From Ctena decussata (lineage: Eukaryota > Mollusca > Bivalvia > Lucinida > Lucinidae), in NCBI GenBank assembly GCA_963989385.1, contig OZ022501.1:24002602-24066601 (forward strand): a stretch of 64,000 nt of DNA. Direction: 5' to 3'. Below the pieces are notes generated by a model. The model made no database searches. It saw only the letters and a list, made by a program, of their open reading frames with translations, and was not told the origin of the DNA. Position numbers and translations under genes: made by a program. Positions 1 to 11,873 of this stretch are shown here, one piece after another (position 1 is the stretch's first letter; each line of letters starts with the position of its first letter).

Positions 1-670
1 GCAGCTAATGGTCGGCAATACTGGTTTCAATGGTAGAGCCAATGGCGCCAGTAGTGAAACTCAGAGCGGCACTGGCATGCCAGTGGTGACATTGGCAGAA
101 CCCCGAATGCAACCAGTATTGGCTTTGACGTCACACATAAAAGATGCAACGTCACACTGGCGCTGCAACCAATCGATTACTAGATTATTTATATAACTGA
201 GGGAAAACCGATAGACCTAGTGGAAGTCATAAGCTGTTTTACAGAAAGACTCCGTTTCTCCGTTAGCCCATTTCGTGTCTAGAAAGTTGTAAAGCTCGCT
301 AGCCACATCACGTGTGCACCTGCCTGCTGCCGACCAAGAAATATAATGCGTGTCACCAATAAACAGGTATCGAGAAGCCTCAGTGAAGAGGTAAGGGTTG
401 TTTTATTCTTCGAGCTGTACGGCCTTCTAGCCGAATACTGAGTGACTGCCATGATGGCCATCATAGGATTTTGTTTGGAACGCATAAACGTGTCGCCAGG
501 GAAGTGGCGGCGGAGGTTCAGGAAGTTATTTTCGTCCAATAAAACTGCCAGCTTCTCGTTTCTCCATAGAAAGAAAAACGCCGACCGGAAATTCAGTGAC
601 ATAAAAATTTCGAAGCCTTAGTGGTACGGGACAGAATAGAATAGAACAGAAATACGCCTATATCGTAAAG
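1..670. other. No recognisable gene
   Basis: AT-rich unique-looking sequence. The longest open frame is a 107-codon one on the minus strand (602 to 279). It has no motif I recognise and no sign of splice-flanked coding sequence. I see no repeat family here that recurs elsewhere in the window. Confidence 0.5.
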
Positions 671-721
671 CAACCAACTCTCGTTGTTTGCCGCCTTCGG
701 CGGCAAACAACTCGTTGGTTG
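671..721. repeat. Short perfect hairpin
   Basis: A 13-bp perfect stem (683-695 with 699-711) closes on a three-base TTC loop. It is extended by a second pairing of 671-678 (CAACCAAC) with 714-721 (GTTGGTTG). It lies just upstream of the tetranucleotide array. It may be a remnant of a foldback element; function unknown. Confidence 0.7.
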
Positions 722-1303
722 GTTGCTATTTTTCAATTTTTATAATGTCTATTCTATCTATCTAACTATCTGTCTATCTCTCTGTCTATCTATCTATCCA
801 ATCAATGAGATTTTGAGTGAAAACATAAAAACTTTCAATGTAAAAAGACGGGATTGAGTAGAAATTCAATACATTATAATTAGTTTTCGATTTACATTAT
901 ATCTATCTCCCATGTATGTATGTATGTATGTATGTATGTATGTATGTATGTATGAAATTAATGAGAGCTATATATAGCTATTGTGTGTGAAAAGATGCAA
1001 TTAAGTCAAAATAGAATAAATGAGATTAATTGGAGTTGAATAAGTCTCAATTAATAATTAATAAAATATAAATTGCAGTGTAACATATGAACCGTTGATA
1101 ATTTCTGACTCAAAGATTACATGTGTATTAACCAGTGGTGTGGCTGTGGGAATAACGTTTCATGGATGCGTCTTTTCAGATTCCTTAGTTATTTCAAGTG
1201 TCCATGACTTCTGGATAAGCCCTCGTATATACGTGAAAAGGGGAAATATGATTGGGTCGAACTGAATTACATTACTATTATTTTTCGAATTTCATTATGT
1301 CTA

Positions 1304-1334
<31 letters not shown>

Positions 1335-1445
1335 CATCAAGTTAATGAGATTTTGGTTGCTAAGATAAATACTCTAAATGTAAAAAGACGAGATTAAGTC
1401 GAAATGCAATACATTATAATTTTTTTTCGATTTGCATTATGTCCA

Positions 1446-1502
<57 letters not shown>

Positions 1503-1648
1503 CTATCTATCTATCTATCTATCTATCTTATCAATGACAGATCGATGACAAACATATAGCCATTGTGTGTGAAAAGATTAGATTAAGTCAAAATTGAATA
1601 TATCAGATTTATTCGAGTTGAGTAAGTCTAAATTAATATCTATCTATA

Positions 1649-1680
<32 letters not shown>

Positions 1681-1785
1681 AAATCAATGAGATTTCGATA
1701 GGCAATATATATACGTTTAAAGTTAAAAGATGGGATTGAGTGGAAATCAAATGCATGTTAGTATGTATGTATGTATGTATGTATG

Positions 1786-1817
<32 letters not shown>

Positions 1818-1908
1818 ACAAATGAGAAGACGATGACAGAAATATACCTATTAAATTTGAAAATATGGGATTGAATCGAAATAGAATATTTCAAATCAAT
1901 TGAAGATG

Positions 1909-1948
<40 letters not shown>

Positions 1949-2184
1949 AAATCAATAAGAAGTCAATGACAAATAACCATCAAATCAGAAAAGAAAAACA
2001 AACAAACGATTGAGTTAAAGTCTGAAATTTCAAGAAAATCAGAGTAGAAGTGGCCTGTATCTATCTATCTATCTAATTAGGATAAGGTCGAAATCGAGTT
2101 GGAATAAATCTGTCTATCTATCTATCTATCTATCTAATTTGGATTAGGTCAAAATCGATGAAAGACTGATCCGAGTTGAAATAG

Positions 2185-2215
<31 letters not shown>

Positions 2216-2243
2216 GATGAAAGACTGATCCGAGTTGAAATAG

Positions 2244-2308
<65 letters not shown>

Positions 2309-2428
2309 ATTAGGATAAGGTCAACCTCGATGAAAGACTGATCCGAGTTGGAATAGATATATCTATGTATCTATCTATATAATTAGGATAAGGTCGAAAT
2401 CGATGAAAGATTGGTCGCAGTTGAAATG

Positions 2429-2476
<48 letters not shown>

Positions 2477-2720
2477 AAATGCATGTTAAGTAGATGACAT
2501 GCATGTAACCGATGCATGTGAACATATGCGATAGAATCAGAACTTAATATGTCAAATATTTTTCGAATTGAATACATCAAATAAATGTTAATCGACAAAT
2601 TCTTCCATTTAACGCCTATCTATCTATACATCCATTTATCTTTTTATCTATATATCTACCTAACTATCTGTCTAGGGGATGAGAAGACGATAGTGACTCG
2701 AGATGAAACTAACCTAAGTA

Positions 2721-2758
<38 letters not shown>

Positions 2759-3156
2759 TTACTTTTCAATCTATCTAACAATTAACTATAAAATGAATGA
2801 GGAGACGATGACAAATATTAATCATCGAATATTAAAATATATGGTTTAATTGAAATCAGAAACTTGAGGAAAAAAAGGATTGGGTTGAAGTCGAACACTT
2901 AAAATAAATTAGGGTATAAGTAGTCAGAATGAACATCAATGTATGTATGTATGTATGTATGTATGTATGTATGTATGTATGTATGTTTGTTTGTATGTAT
3001 GTATTTATCTAAAAACAAATGAGAAGACGATGACAGATATATACGATTGAGTCGAAGTCTGAAATTTCAAGAAAATCAGAGTAGAAGTGGCCTGTATCTA
3101 TCTATCTATCTATCTATCTATCTAATTTGGATAAGGTCGAAATCGAGTTGGAATAA

Positions 3157-3197
<41 letters not shown>

Positions 3198-3565
3198 ATT
3201 TGGATTAGGTCAAAATCGATGAAAGACTGATCCGAGTTGAAATAGATCTATCTATCTATCTATTAATCTATCTATCTTTCTATGTATCTGTCAAATCTAT
3301 CAAATTGGATTACATGTATATAACCAGTGGGTGTGAAAATATGCTATAGAATCGGAATTTAATATGTCTAAGAATTTTCAGAATTGAATACATCAAATAA
3401 CTGTAAATCGAAAAAGTCATCCATTTAACATCTATCTATCTATCTATCTATCTGTAAAGGAGATGAGAAGACGATAGTGAATCGAGATATAACTGACCTA
3501 AGTAGTCAATCTATCTATCTATTTGGGATAAGGTCGAAATCGATGAAAGACTGATCCGAGTTGGA

Positions 3566-3614
<49 letters not shown>

Positions 3615-4304
3615 CTTTGCAATCCATCTACCAATCTAACTATCTATAGAATGAGTGAGAAGACGATGACGAATATTAATCATCGAATATTAAAAAGGGG
3701 GTTTGAGTCGAAATCAGAAACTTGAGAAAAATATAGGATTGAGTCGAAGTCGAACATTTAAAAACAATTAGGGTATAAGTAGTAAGAATGAACATCTATG
3801 TATGTATGTATGTATGTATGTATGTATGTATGTATGTATCTGAAAACAAATGAGAAGACGATGACAAATAAATAACCATTAAATTTGAAAAGATGGGATT
3901 GAGCGAAATCGAATATTTCAAATAAATTCAATATAAAACTATCTATCTATCTATCAATCGTCCATCTATCTACTTTGCAACCCATCTACCAATCTAACTA
4001 TCTATAGAATGAGTTTGGAGACGATGACGAATATTAATCATCGAATATTAAAAGAGGGGTTTGTGTCGAAATCAGAAACTTGAGAACATTTAAAAACAAT
4101 TAGGGTATAAGTAGTAAGAATGAACATCTATGAATTACGGAAACGTTTTCCCGCCACCCATATATTATCTATACATCATTGCTTTTTGTACAATTTATTA
4201 TATACTTATATAAATATATTTCACTATTGAGAATTTATAAACATAACATATATTCCTCGCCACTGTCTGTACATTAAAAACTGACATAACAACACATAAA
4301 AGCC

Positions 4305-4566
4305 GGGCCGCGTAGCACATTCGGTAGGGCGTCTGACTTATAAGCTCGATACCCGGTCCGACTACTTACTTTAATTTCTCCTTCCGCTGATTCTAGAAGG
4401 GCAGTTGTCAGTTACTGGTGAAGTAAGTGCACTTAGTACTGGTTAACCGCTTAGGAGGTCTAAGCCTGCCCAGGGATAGTGTGGTTAGGTTAACTGACCG
4501 TCCCGACATGACCATAGCTGTTTACAGTGGACGTTAAACAATAACACAACAACACAACACAACATA
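4305..4566 (+). repeat. tRNA-derived SINE inside the composite element
   Basis: The head resembles a tRNA: an A-box-like TAGCACATTCGG near 4314 and a B-box-like GCTCGATACCC near 4344. About 15 nt of the expected anticodon/variable region is missing. The body ends in a GGACGTTAAAC-type box near 4530 and a tail of repeated AACAC units (4540-4566). It resembles other SINEs in this window by that 3' box. It would be RNA polymerase III driven if active. Confidence 0.7.
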
Positions 4567-4575
4567 TAAAAACGA

Positions 4576-4664
4576 CCAAGATGAACCAAAGCAGAACCGC
4601 CGCCTTGGGACGGCCAGTAATGATATTACTGGGGCTGGGGGTGAGGGGGGGCGGGGATTTAAAC
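4576..4664 (+). repeat. Dispersed fragment shared with 9660-9750
   Basis: Both places carry a GAACCGCC...GGGCGG/GGACGG CAGT block followed by a very G-rich run. The similarity is short and diverged. It probably belongs to a SINE-like family. Confidence 0.4.
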
Positions 4665-4781
4665 GGCTTGCGGTCGGGACCAACACATGTCCTTGGTTCT
4701 GCTTTGGTTCATCAGACACTTATTTGTTCGGTATGTGTGGAAGATTCCCAGCTCATTAACTTTTAATTAACTGTAGCTCAT

Positions 4782-4919
4782 CAGAGCTCTAGATAAGAGG
4801 GAGTATTTAGTGATAATTAGGGATAATTTTTGTTCATTCTGCATATAAACATATGTTGTGACCCCTCATCTGGACCGTCTCATCGCGACGGTCCAGATGA
4901 GGGGTCACAACATATGTTT
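4782..4919. repeat. Foldback MITE family, copy A (truncated)
   Basis: Starts with CAGAGCTCTAGATAAG and has the AT-rich arm. It then has a nearly perfect palindrome at about 4849-4917 built on TGACCCCTCATCTGGACCGT and its complement. The right arm is missing and the palindrome abuts the right TIR of the surrounding element. Fuller copies are at 27979-28202 and 31961-32159. Confidence 0.75.
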
Positions 4920-5086
4920 CAAGGGTGGCGGGGAAACGTTTCCGTAATGTATGTATGTATGTATGTATGTATGTATGTATCTAAAAACAAATGAGAAGAC
5001 GATGACAAATAAATAACCATTAAATCTGAAAAGATGGGATTGAGCGAAATCGAATATTTCAAATACATTCAAGATGAATATATCTT

Positions 5087-5135
<49 letters not shown>

Positions 5136-5661
5136 ATTTATATTTATCTATCTATCTATCAAATCAATAAGAAGTCAATGACAAATATATAACCATCAAA
5201 TCAGAAAAAAAAACAACGATTGAGTCGAAGTCGGAAATTTCAAGAAAATCAGAGTAGAAGTAGCCTGTATCTATCTATATATCTATCTATCTATCTATCT
5301 ATCTATCTACTTTTCGATCCATCTACCCATCTAACTATCTATAAAATGAATGAGGAGACGATGACAAATATTAATCGTCGAATATATGAAAGATGGGTTT
5401 GAGTCAAATTGAAAACTTGAAAAAATAGGATTGAGTCGAAGTCGAACATTTCAAATTAATTAGGGTATAAGTAGTCAGAATGAACATCTATTTATGTATT
5501 TATGTATGTATGTATGTATGTATCTAAAAACAAATGAGAAAACGATGTATGTATGTATGTATCTAAAACATAAACGAGAGGACGATGACATATATATAAC
5601 CATTAAATCTGAAAAGATGGGATTGAGTCGAAATCAAATATTTCAAAGCAACTCAAGATGG

Positions 5662-5708
<47 letters not shown>

Positions 5709-5819
5709 AATCTATCTATCAAATCAATAAGAAGTCAATGACAAATATATAACCATTAAATCAGAAAAAAACGAAGTCGAAGTCGGAAATTGCAAGAAAA
5801 TCAGAGTAAAATTAGCCTG

Positions 5820-5853
<34 letters not shown>

Positions 5854-5899
5854 ATTGGGATAATTCGAAATCGATGAAAGCTGACTGATTCGAGTTGCA

Positions 5900-5931
<32 letters not shown>

Positions 5932-6249
5932 AATTGGGATAAGGTCAAAATCGACGAAAGACTGATCAGAATTGAAATCTATCTATCGAATCTATCTTTC
6001 TATCTATCTATCTATCTATTAAATCAATAAGAAGTCAATCAGAAATATATAACCATCATATAAGAACCCCCCCCCCCCAAAAAAAAAAAAAAACGATTGA
6101 GTCGAAGTCGGAAATTTCAAGTAAATCAGAGTAGAAGTAGCCTGTATCTATCTGTCTATCTATATATCTATCTAAATGGGATAAGGTCGAAATCGATGAA
6201 AGCTAACTGATTCGAGTTGAAATCTTTGTATCTATCTATCTCTCTGATG

Positions 6250-6780
6250 AAAGGCTGATCCAAGGGGAAATCTACATCCTAAAATTTAAGCATTCCAATT
6301 TTCGTGAAATGCTTCATTTTGCGAGCCAAGAGTTACTCGCGAAATATAAGCGTAATTAAATTGTCGCGAGTATTTATATGTAGGGTTTGGCCCGACTTAG
6401 GCACAATGCTGACTCTTATTTTGAGGTTTTGCATTCAGGGATGATGTTACAAGTATATAAATGTCGGAAGCGCAGTCTGGTAAGACCTGGCTTACCTAGT
6501 TCGAATTCCGCAGCGGCGGAATTCGTCACATCGTAAACGGCGCTTCCTTTATCTTAATAAAATGCACCTCCTTTCCTACTTTTTGCATCAAGATAGATAC
6601 ATCTTTCATACACGACAGTAAATGTAGTGACAAGAGGTACAATATAAAAATGCGTTATGCTTAGTGGACTTGAACAAGCGTGCAAAACTAATTCTACCGA
6701 ATTTTCTAGTGGACTGATCGAATTTGACAGTGATTGCCAGCGCATACCGCCCTGACATTGCTTTTGAAACAAGGTATAAC
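6250..6780. other. Unique insert within the tetranucleotide array
   Basis: About 530 bp without tetranucleotide repeats, flanked on both sides by array spacers. It contains a small palindrome (GAATTCCGC...GCGGAATTC) near 6500-6525. I recognise no coding sequence. It could be another insertion, but I did not find clear terminal repeats. Confidence 0.5.
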
Positions 6781-6793
6781 TGATTCGAGTTGA

Positions 6794-6824
<31 letters not shown>

Positions 6825-7031
6825 TGAGATAAGGTCAAAATCGATGAAAGACTGATCAGTGTTGAAATCTATCTATCTAACTATCTATCTAGCTTTCTGT
6901 CTATCAAGTCTATGAGAAGTTGATGACATGCATATAACCAGTGCGTGTGAAAATATGCGATAGAATCGGAATGTAATATGTCAAATAATACAGCAAATAA
7001 TTTTAAATCGAAAAGGGTAACAATTTAACTG

Positions 7032-7080
<49 letters not shown>

Positions 7081-7252
7081 AAGGAGATGACAAGACGATA
7101 ACAAATATATAATCATTGAATGTGAAAAGACGGGATTGAGTCGAAATTGAATATTTCAAGTAAATTCAAGATCTATCTATCTATCTATCTATCTATCTGT
7201 CAAGTAAATGAGAAGTCGATGACAAACATATAATATCTGAGTGTCGAATTCC

Positions 7253-7325
<73 letters not shown>

Positions 7326-7423
7326 AAATCAATTAGAAGACAATGACCAAAATATAACCATGAAATGAGAAAAATAGGATTGAGTCGAAGTCGAACAATT
7401 TAAAGAAATCAGAGAAGTTTTGG

Positions 7424-7463
<40 letters not shown>

Positions 7464-7671
7464 TAAATCAATGAGTGGTCGATGACAAACATGTATTATG
7501 GTGAAAAAATGGTGCTAAGTCTGAATTGATGCTTTAAAAAATACGGGATCTATCTATCTATCTGTCTATCTACTCGATTTCAACCATATATACGTTGTAT
7601 GTGAAATGATGAGGTGTCCAAATCGAATACACAATTGTTAAAATTCCATTTACATTCTGTCCAATATATTG

Positions 7672-7702
<31 letters not shown>

Positions 7703-7860
7703 ATTATTAATTAGAGGTCGATAGCAAACATATTTACTTTGAACGTTAAAAGAAGGGATTGGGTCGAAATCGATATCAAACATATATAAGTTGAATGTTA
7801 AAAGAAGGGATTGGGTCGAAATCGATATTATTATTATTCGAGTTGAAGTTGCATTGTGTC

Positions 7861-7894
<34 letters not shown>

Positions 7895-7896
<2 letters not shown>

Positions 7897-9437
7897 TTTC
7901 TTTTTGGGTAGTAGTAAATACACGGTTAGTGTCATTTAGAAAAGACATATTTGTCAAGAAGTGTATTTTTGCCTAAAATTCAGTGAGTATATGATTTGAA
8001 ATTTCAAACTATTGACTTGTCTTAAATTTTGCATAATTGACTTGTTCAGTAAATTGGCCTTATATTATGTGCTATCTTGTCCAGATATAATGCTATTATA
8101 AAGAGGAATATAGGTTTTCCATGCACACCTATTATTCAGCCTTGATGCACCCAGTGCCTGCTCAAGATAGTCATAGAACTAGATTACAAATTGATGACTG
8201 TCCGAAGCTTATTCTGGACAAGTATGACTTTGCATACTCACCTCATTCTGGCATAAATCTGGGCTGCCTCAGATAATCAAATTTAGTATCTTCTACTTAA
8301 TTTTGATATGTGATTCAGACATCCTTTGATCCAGGGTGCCCTTTCGACAGCTAATGCGTCTAATGTATATTCACACCACATGCAAGTAGTATTTAAGTCA
8401 AAGGAGGGAAAAAATCATCAGTTTCCGTACATTTGGTTTCAGCAGACGCTTTCATATACATGTAACTTTCAGAGCATCAACAAAACAAAAACACTTAAAG
8501 TCATGGTCATAATTGTTGTCAAATCAGTATTTCAAGATGCATTTTGAAAACAGAGACATTCTAATACACAACGTTTAGTTGTTTGCAACTGGTAATCAGA
8601 ACTGAGATTTCGATGGTGATATATGGTGACAAAAGCGAGGAAAAAAGGAAAGACTATGGGTCTGACTTTCTTAAACTCATGGTACACTGGTGAATCAGTT
8701 TGGGTACACAAGCTGATTTAGGGGACTCTAGGGCTTTAATCAAATACATAGTTTTAATGGTGACCCTTAAAGAACTTTTATCGGACCATATAGCTGTAGC
8801 TCGGCCTGATAAAATTGTCAGGGCGAACAGACTGACTTTTTCGCTTTTTAAGACGCTTATTCCATTTGATGTATGCCTGGTAAATTTCCTAAATTATTCT
8901 AAAACTGACTTGTCAAAGCGTCATGAATCCTGGCGGAGTTTGGTTTCCATTCTTTTGAGTTGTTTTGACTTTTTGCAGGGTTTTGTTGCATCAAACATTT
9001 GTGTGCTGATGCCCTTGTCTGTCGCCTTTCTTGAGATGCAGGGGTTGAGATGGCTTGATGGTTGCCTTCGCTAGCGAATTTTTAAATCGACGTCTCCTAC
9101 CTAATATCTACAGCAAATGCGTCCCGCGGAATGCGACAGTAAGTGTAGCTCGGAGAGGGATGGTGGCTGCCAAGCGAGACCTGCCCATCACCACTTATCT
9201 TTCAACTCTTTGAGGTTTAACGACACTGAAGAAGTTAAATACAAACATGCGCGTCTGTCTCACTATATTTGGTATGGATAATCTTATATTATCACACATT
9301 TACTTTTTTATCAGTATTTTCACCTTAAGGTATGGCATTTCATTTAAAGCTGTCTGCCTTTTAAACAACTGTTTGCAAATTAAATTAGGAAATACACTTC
9401 GGTAATTAAGTGTTTGTAAATTAAACTAGTAAATACA
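7895..9437. other. Unassigned sequence, no convincing gene
   Basis: The longest open frame (8700-9074, plus) begins at TTG, matches no family I recognise and has no ATG-led context. The rest is unique-looking AT-rich DNA. Confidence 0.5.
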
Positions 9438-9600
9438 CTTCAGGAAGTGACTGAATAAGAACCCAAACTTTATCCCAAACAAGAAAGGAGGCTTATAAAC
9501 ACATCCAAACAAACAGTAAGATTGCATGTGATAATCCAAGTCAGTAGCTCTATTCCAAACAAGTGGCAACTCATTCACTTTTACTGAACAAAATAAAACA
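9438..9600 (-). repeat. Dispersed repeat shared with 61808-61975
   Basis: The two segments align over about 165 bp on the same strand with moderate divergence (shared words ACTTCAGGAA, GACTGAAT, GTGGCAACTCA). Read on the minus strand both keep a short similar peptide (WD-VW-LIQS-PE pattern). The repeat could therefore derive from a transposon coding region. Family not identified. Confidence 0.55.
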
Positions 9601-9789
9601 GACCTACAGAGGTATTGAAATTAAAACATTATGATATTTACACCGAACAAAAAAAATGAATGAATCACAATGAAGGAACCGCCTTAGGGCGGTCAGTTTC
9701 AAATACCGGAGGAGGTGGGGGTGGGGGCGGGGGCGGCAAACATTCACCCTCACCCTCCGTCTGCCATAGCCGTTGAGGGCGAAAAAAAA

Positions 9790-10742
9790 CAACGTCAAGT
9801 TCTTTACACCATTATGACTTTTCTGCATCGAAAACAAGATGTAAGCTTAATTAAATTTCACTCAGCGCGTTAGAAATCTTGCAGATTTGTAATTGTAATC
9901 CATCCATAAATGTATTTGTGATTCATTTTTAAACACTCGTGAGAGATCGAATGCGACCCGTGCGGCCATGACGCTATGATTCCAACGGTCATTTCAAAAC
10001 AAAAAATATTACACAAAAATACTCTATAAGGTTGAAATATCAAAAGGGATGTGCGTTATTTACAGCAAGACTAGCCTGCATTATTTGCAGCGAAATATCT
10101 GTACAATCCTTGGTCATTCTTTCATTTTCATAAAATTGTATTTGGTTTGAAAGATCGATGTCTTTACTTTCATCGACCAAAAGAGGTCAAATAGAAATCA
10201 GTAGCCATTACATATTCATTTTATTCGACACCGTTTAATGGGTATATAGATGCCGCCGTTCAGTTTATCCTCTTTGGTTTCTTGGCAGGGAATGGCAGTA
10301 CCCTGGTGCTCATTGACAACAGCGCTTGTAAAGCAAACTATTGAAAGGAGAAGAACCAGCCTTTGCGGTGCTCATATATAAAACAACCACAGTAAAATAA
10401 TCATTTTTCGTAAAAAACAAAACGTTAGGTAGAAATATATTCAAATATACTAGTTCGACCAAAACGGTATTCCTCGTGTCGAAAAAAAGTTAGGTCGAAA
10501 TTTTAGCATACTTTTTTACAATTTTTCCAACTTTTTTTAGGTCGAAGCCGCTAATTAATGAAAAATCGAATTCATAAGTTTTAAAAAGTAATTCGAGCAT
10601 CATCTTGTTGTTTTCAAACAACTATTGTGAGATTTCCAAATCTGTTCTAAATTAGCCACTCCAGTATTAGATTATACTAAAAAAACGTTTTTTTGACCTA
10701 ATGATAGTGTTCATCCGCTTCGACCCAACGTGTTAACTACGG
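9790..10742. other. Unassigned AT-rich sequence
   Basis: No coding sequence or recurring family recognised. Confidence 0.5.
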
Positions 10743-10743
10743 T

Positions 10744-10767
10744 TATATATATATATATATATATATA
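10744..10767. repeat. (AT)n microsatellite
   Basis: About 12 AT units directly preceding a partial tRNA-like SINE head. Confidence 0.9.
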
Positions 10768-10850
10768 CGGCTAGGCGGAGTTGTCGTAGTCGGCGTGGGT
10801 TCGAGTCCCAGTGGGTACTTCTTCATTTCTCAACTATACAATTTTTTCGG
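10768..10850 (+). repeat. Partial tRNA-Leu-like SINE head
   Basis: About 80 bp nearly identical to 11110-11185. It contains a perfect B box GGTTCGAGTCC (10798-10808) flanked by GGCGTG and CAGTGGG, as in the T arm of tRNA-Leu. The A-box half is missing. Since the 5' half is replaced by (AT)n, it is truncated. Confidence 0.65.
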
Positions 10851-11068
10851 ATGTACTTGCATCAGTAAAATGGTCCTGGGCCGGAATATCTGTTGAAGTT
10901 TGTTAAATCTTAAATTTAATCATATAATATTTCCAAGCTTCAGTATCGCATGATCCAGATATTCCATGTATATAGCTGATTGTGTTAGCACAACTTATTA
11001 AAATAGCCCTATCCGATGGGTCATTCAGAGAAATAAAGCTTAACATTGCTCCATGAAACTCCTTTTTT

Positions 11069-11178
11069 GGGGAGCCTAGTGGCGCAATCGATTAAGCTCA
11101 TGGCTCTGAATGGCTAGGCGGAGTTGTCGTAGTCGGCGTGGGTTCGAGTCCCAGTGGGTACTTCTTCATTTCTCAACT
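11069..11178 (+). repeat. tRNA-Leu-like SINE head
   Basis: An A-box-like TAGTGGCGCAATCG near 11078 and a perfect B box GGTTCGAGTCC at 11141-11151 are about 60 bp apart, as in long-variable-arm tRNAs. The T-arm flanks match tRNA-Leu. The acceptor ends do not pair into a clean cloverleaf, so this is a SINE head rather than a tRNA gene. It runs directly into the long repeat at 11179. Confidence 0.7.
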
Positions 11179-11825
11179 ATATATACCCATTTTACCCATC
11201 CTATTTCTTTTTGCGCCCCGTACCAAAGTACATTAGACTTAAATGGCTCGAACAGGCTTTGGTCCATGAAATTAGTTCCAGCCAAAGGAACCTCTAGCCA
11301 TCCAAGGTTAATTTCTATATAAACTGACCTACTAGGGGCCAAGTAAAGAGTTCTAGTTAGGCAGGAGCCATCAGAGTTCGAGCCATTGAAGTTCTACTCA
11401 TTTACTCATCTGCTTCTATCAGTTGATTTTATACCGTCAATTCTTTTCAAATCTACGTACCGTGTCAAGCCGTATTGACATTTTTACCGTATTAAGCTTA
11501 AATAATCAGACATTTCTACTGTCATGCCATTCTAACTTTGTAACCGTCTTTGTATGACGTATGTGTTGGTTGGACGTTAAACCGGAGTTCAGTCACGCAG
11601 TCACTCGAATTTGCACAAATCCATTATTGTCCGACCCGGCATTCTCATACAGCGTTGGCACACAGTGCAGACCCTCAGTTAGGAAGATGATTGCGGTCGG
11701 GCGTTGGTGCTGGGTAGCGATAGTGCCGGGTTGGATAGTAATAGGGCAATAGCCTACTGCGCTTGCAGTAGGTGCGGGTAGGGGTTGTTTCGATATTTTT
11801 TCTGTCGCCTATTTCTCTGTAATTG
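11179..11825 (+). repeat. Long SINE-like repeat, plus copy (3' end lost)
   Basis: About 640 bp that recurs in the opposite orientation at 20381-21095. Shared blocks include GTACATTAGACTTAAATGG, TTGGACGTTAAACCGGAGTT and GTTGGCACACAGT. The copy stops near TTTCTCTG, where the Penelope-like element begins, so the (AACC)n tail seen in other copies is missing. Both junction and truncation suggest that PLE insertion removed or replaced the tail. Confidence 0.75.
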
Positions 11826-11873
11826 TGTTTTTTATAGACGTTCCTTGTATGTGCTTTTATTTTGGACATTTAA

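Larger units (their letters stand above)
4134..4948. mobile_element. Composite element with 26-bp terminal inverted repeats
   Basis: Left end 4134-4159 and right end 4923-4948 are inverted copies with one mismatch (left ATTACGGAAACGTTTTCCCG; the other end has CCCC in place of TCCC). The 815-bp insert interrupts the tetranucleotide array exactly where other copies of the spacer run straight into (ATGT)n (compare about 3790-3800). It contains a tRNA-headed SINE and, against its right TIR, the left half plus central palindrome of a foldback MITE family seen elsewhere. No transposase frame is present, so it is non-autonomous. The target duplication cannot be read because the flank is itself (TATG)n. 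Confidence 0.75.
749..7894. repeat. Compound (ATCT)n / (ATGT)n tetranucleotide array with recurring spacers
   Basis: About 7 kb of tetranucleotide blocks. (ATCT)n is the main type; long runs lie at about 1447-1529, 2245-2308 and 7253-7325. (ATGT)n runs occur at 912-954, 2939-3004, 3797-3840 and elsewhere. The blocks are separated by roughly 60-120 bp spacers that are diverged copies of a few sequences. One carries 'AATGAGAAGACGATGACAAA', one 'GGGATTGAGTCGAAATC', and one 'GATGAAAGACTGATCCGAG'. A given spacer is usually followed by the same tetranucleotide type; (ATGT)n follows 'AGAATGAACATCTA', for example. The region therefore behaves as a degraded higher-order repeat rather than independent microsatellites. 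Open frames here encode Ile/Tyr/Leu/Ser repeats and are artefacts. Confidence 0.9.

Noticed and set aside
1679..1894. Open frames rich in YIHT or LSIY repeats as genes
   Set aside because: They are direct translations of tetranucleotide arrays.
4581..4766. Overlapping short frames on both strands in the composite element
   Set aside because: They run through SINE-derived and G-rich sequence with no motif.
4849..4917. Intrinsic transcription terminator
   Set aside because: The strong hairpin belongs to a foldback repeat family present in three copies; bacterial-type termination does not apply.
749..7894. Regularly spaced repeats with spacers, superficially CRISPR-like
   Set aside because: The repeats are tetranucleotide runs of variable length, the spacers are related to each other, and the sequence is clearly eukaryotic.
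11069..11178. Functional tRNA-Leu gene
   Set aside because: The B box is perfect but the acceptor ends and anticodon arm do not form a cloverleaf, and a partial copy lies 300 bp away; it is a SINE head.
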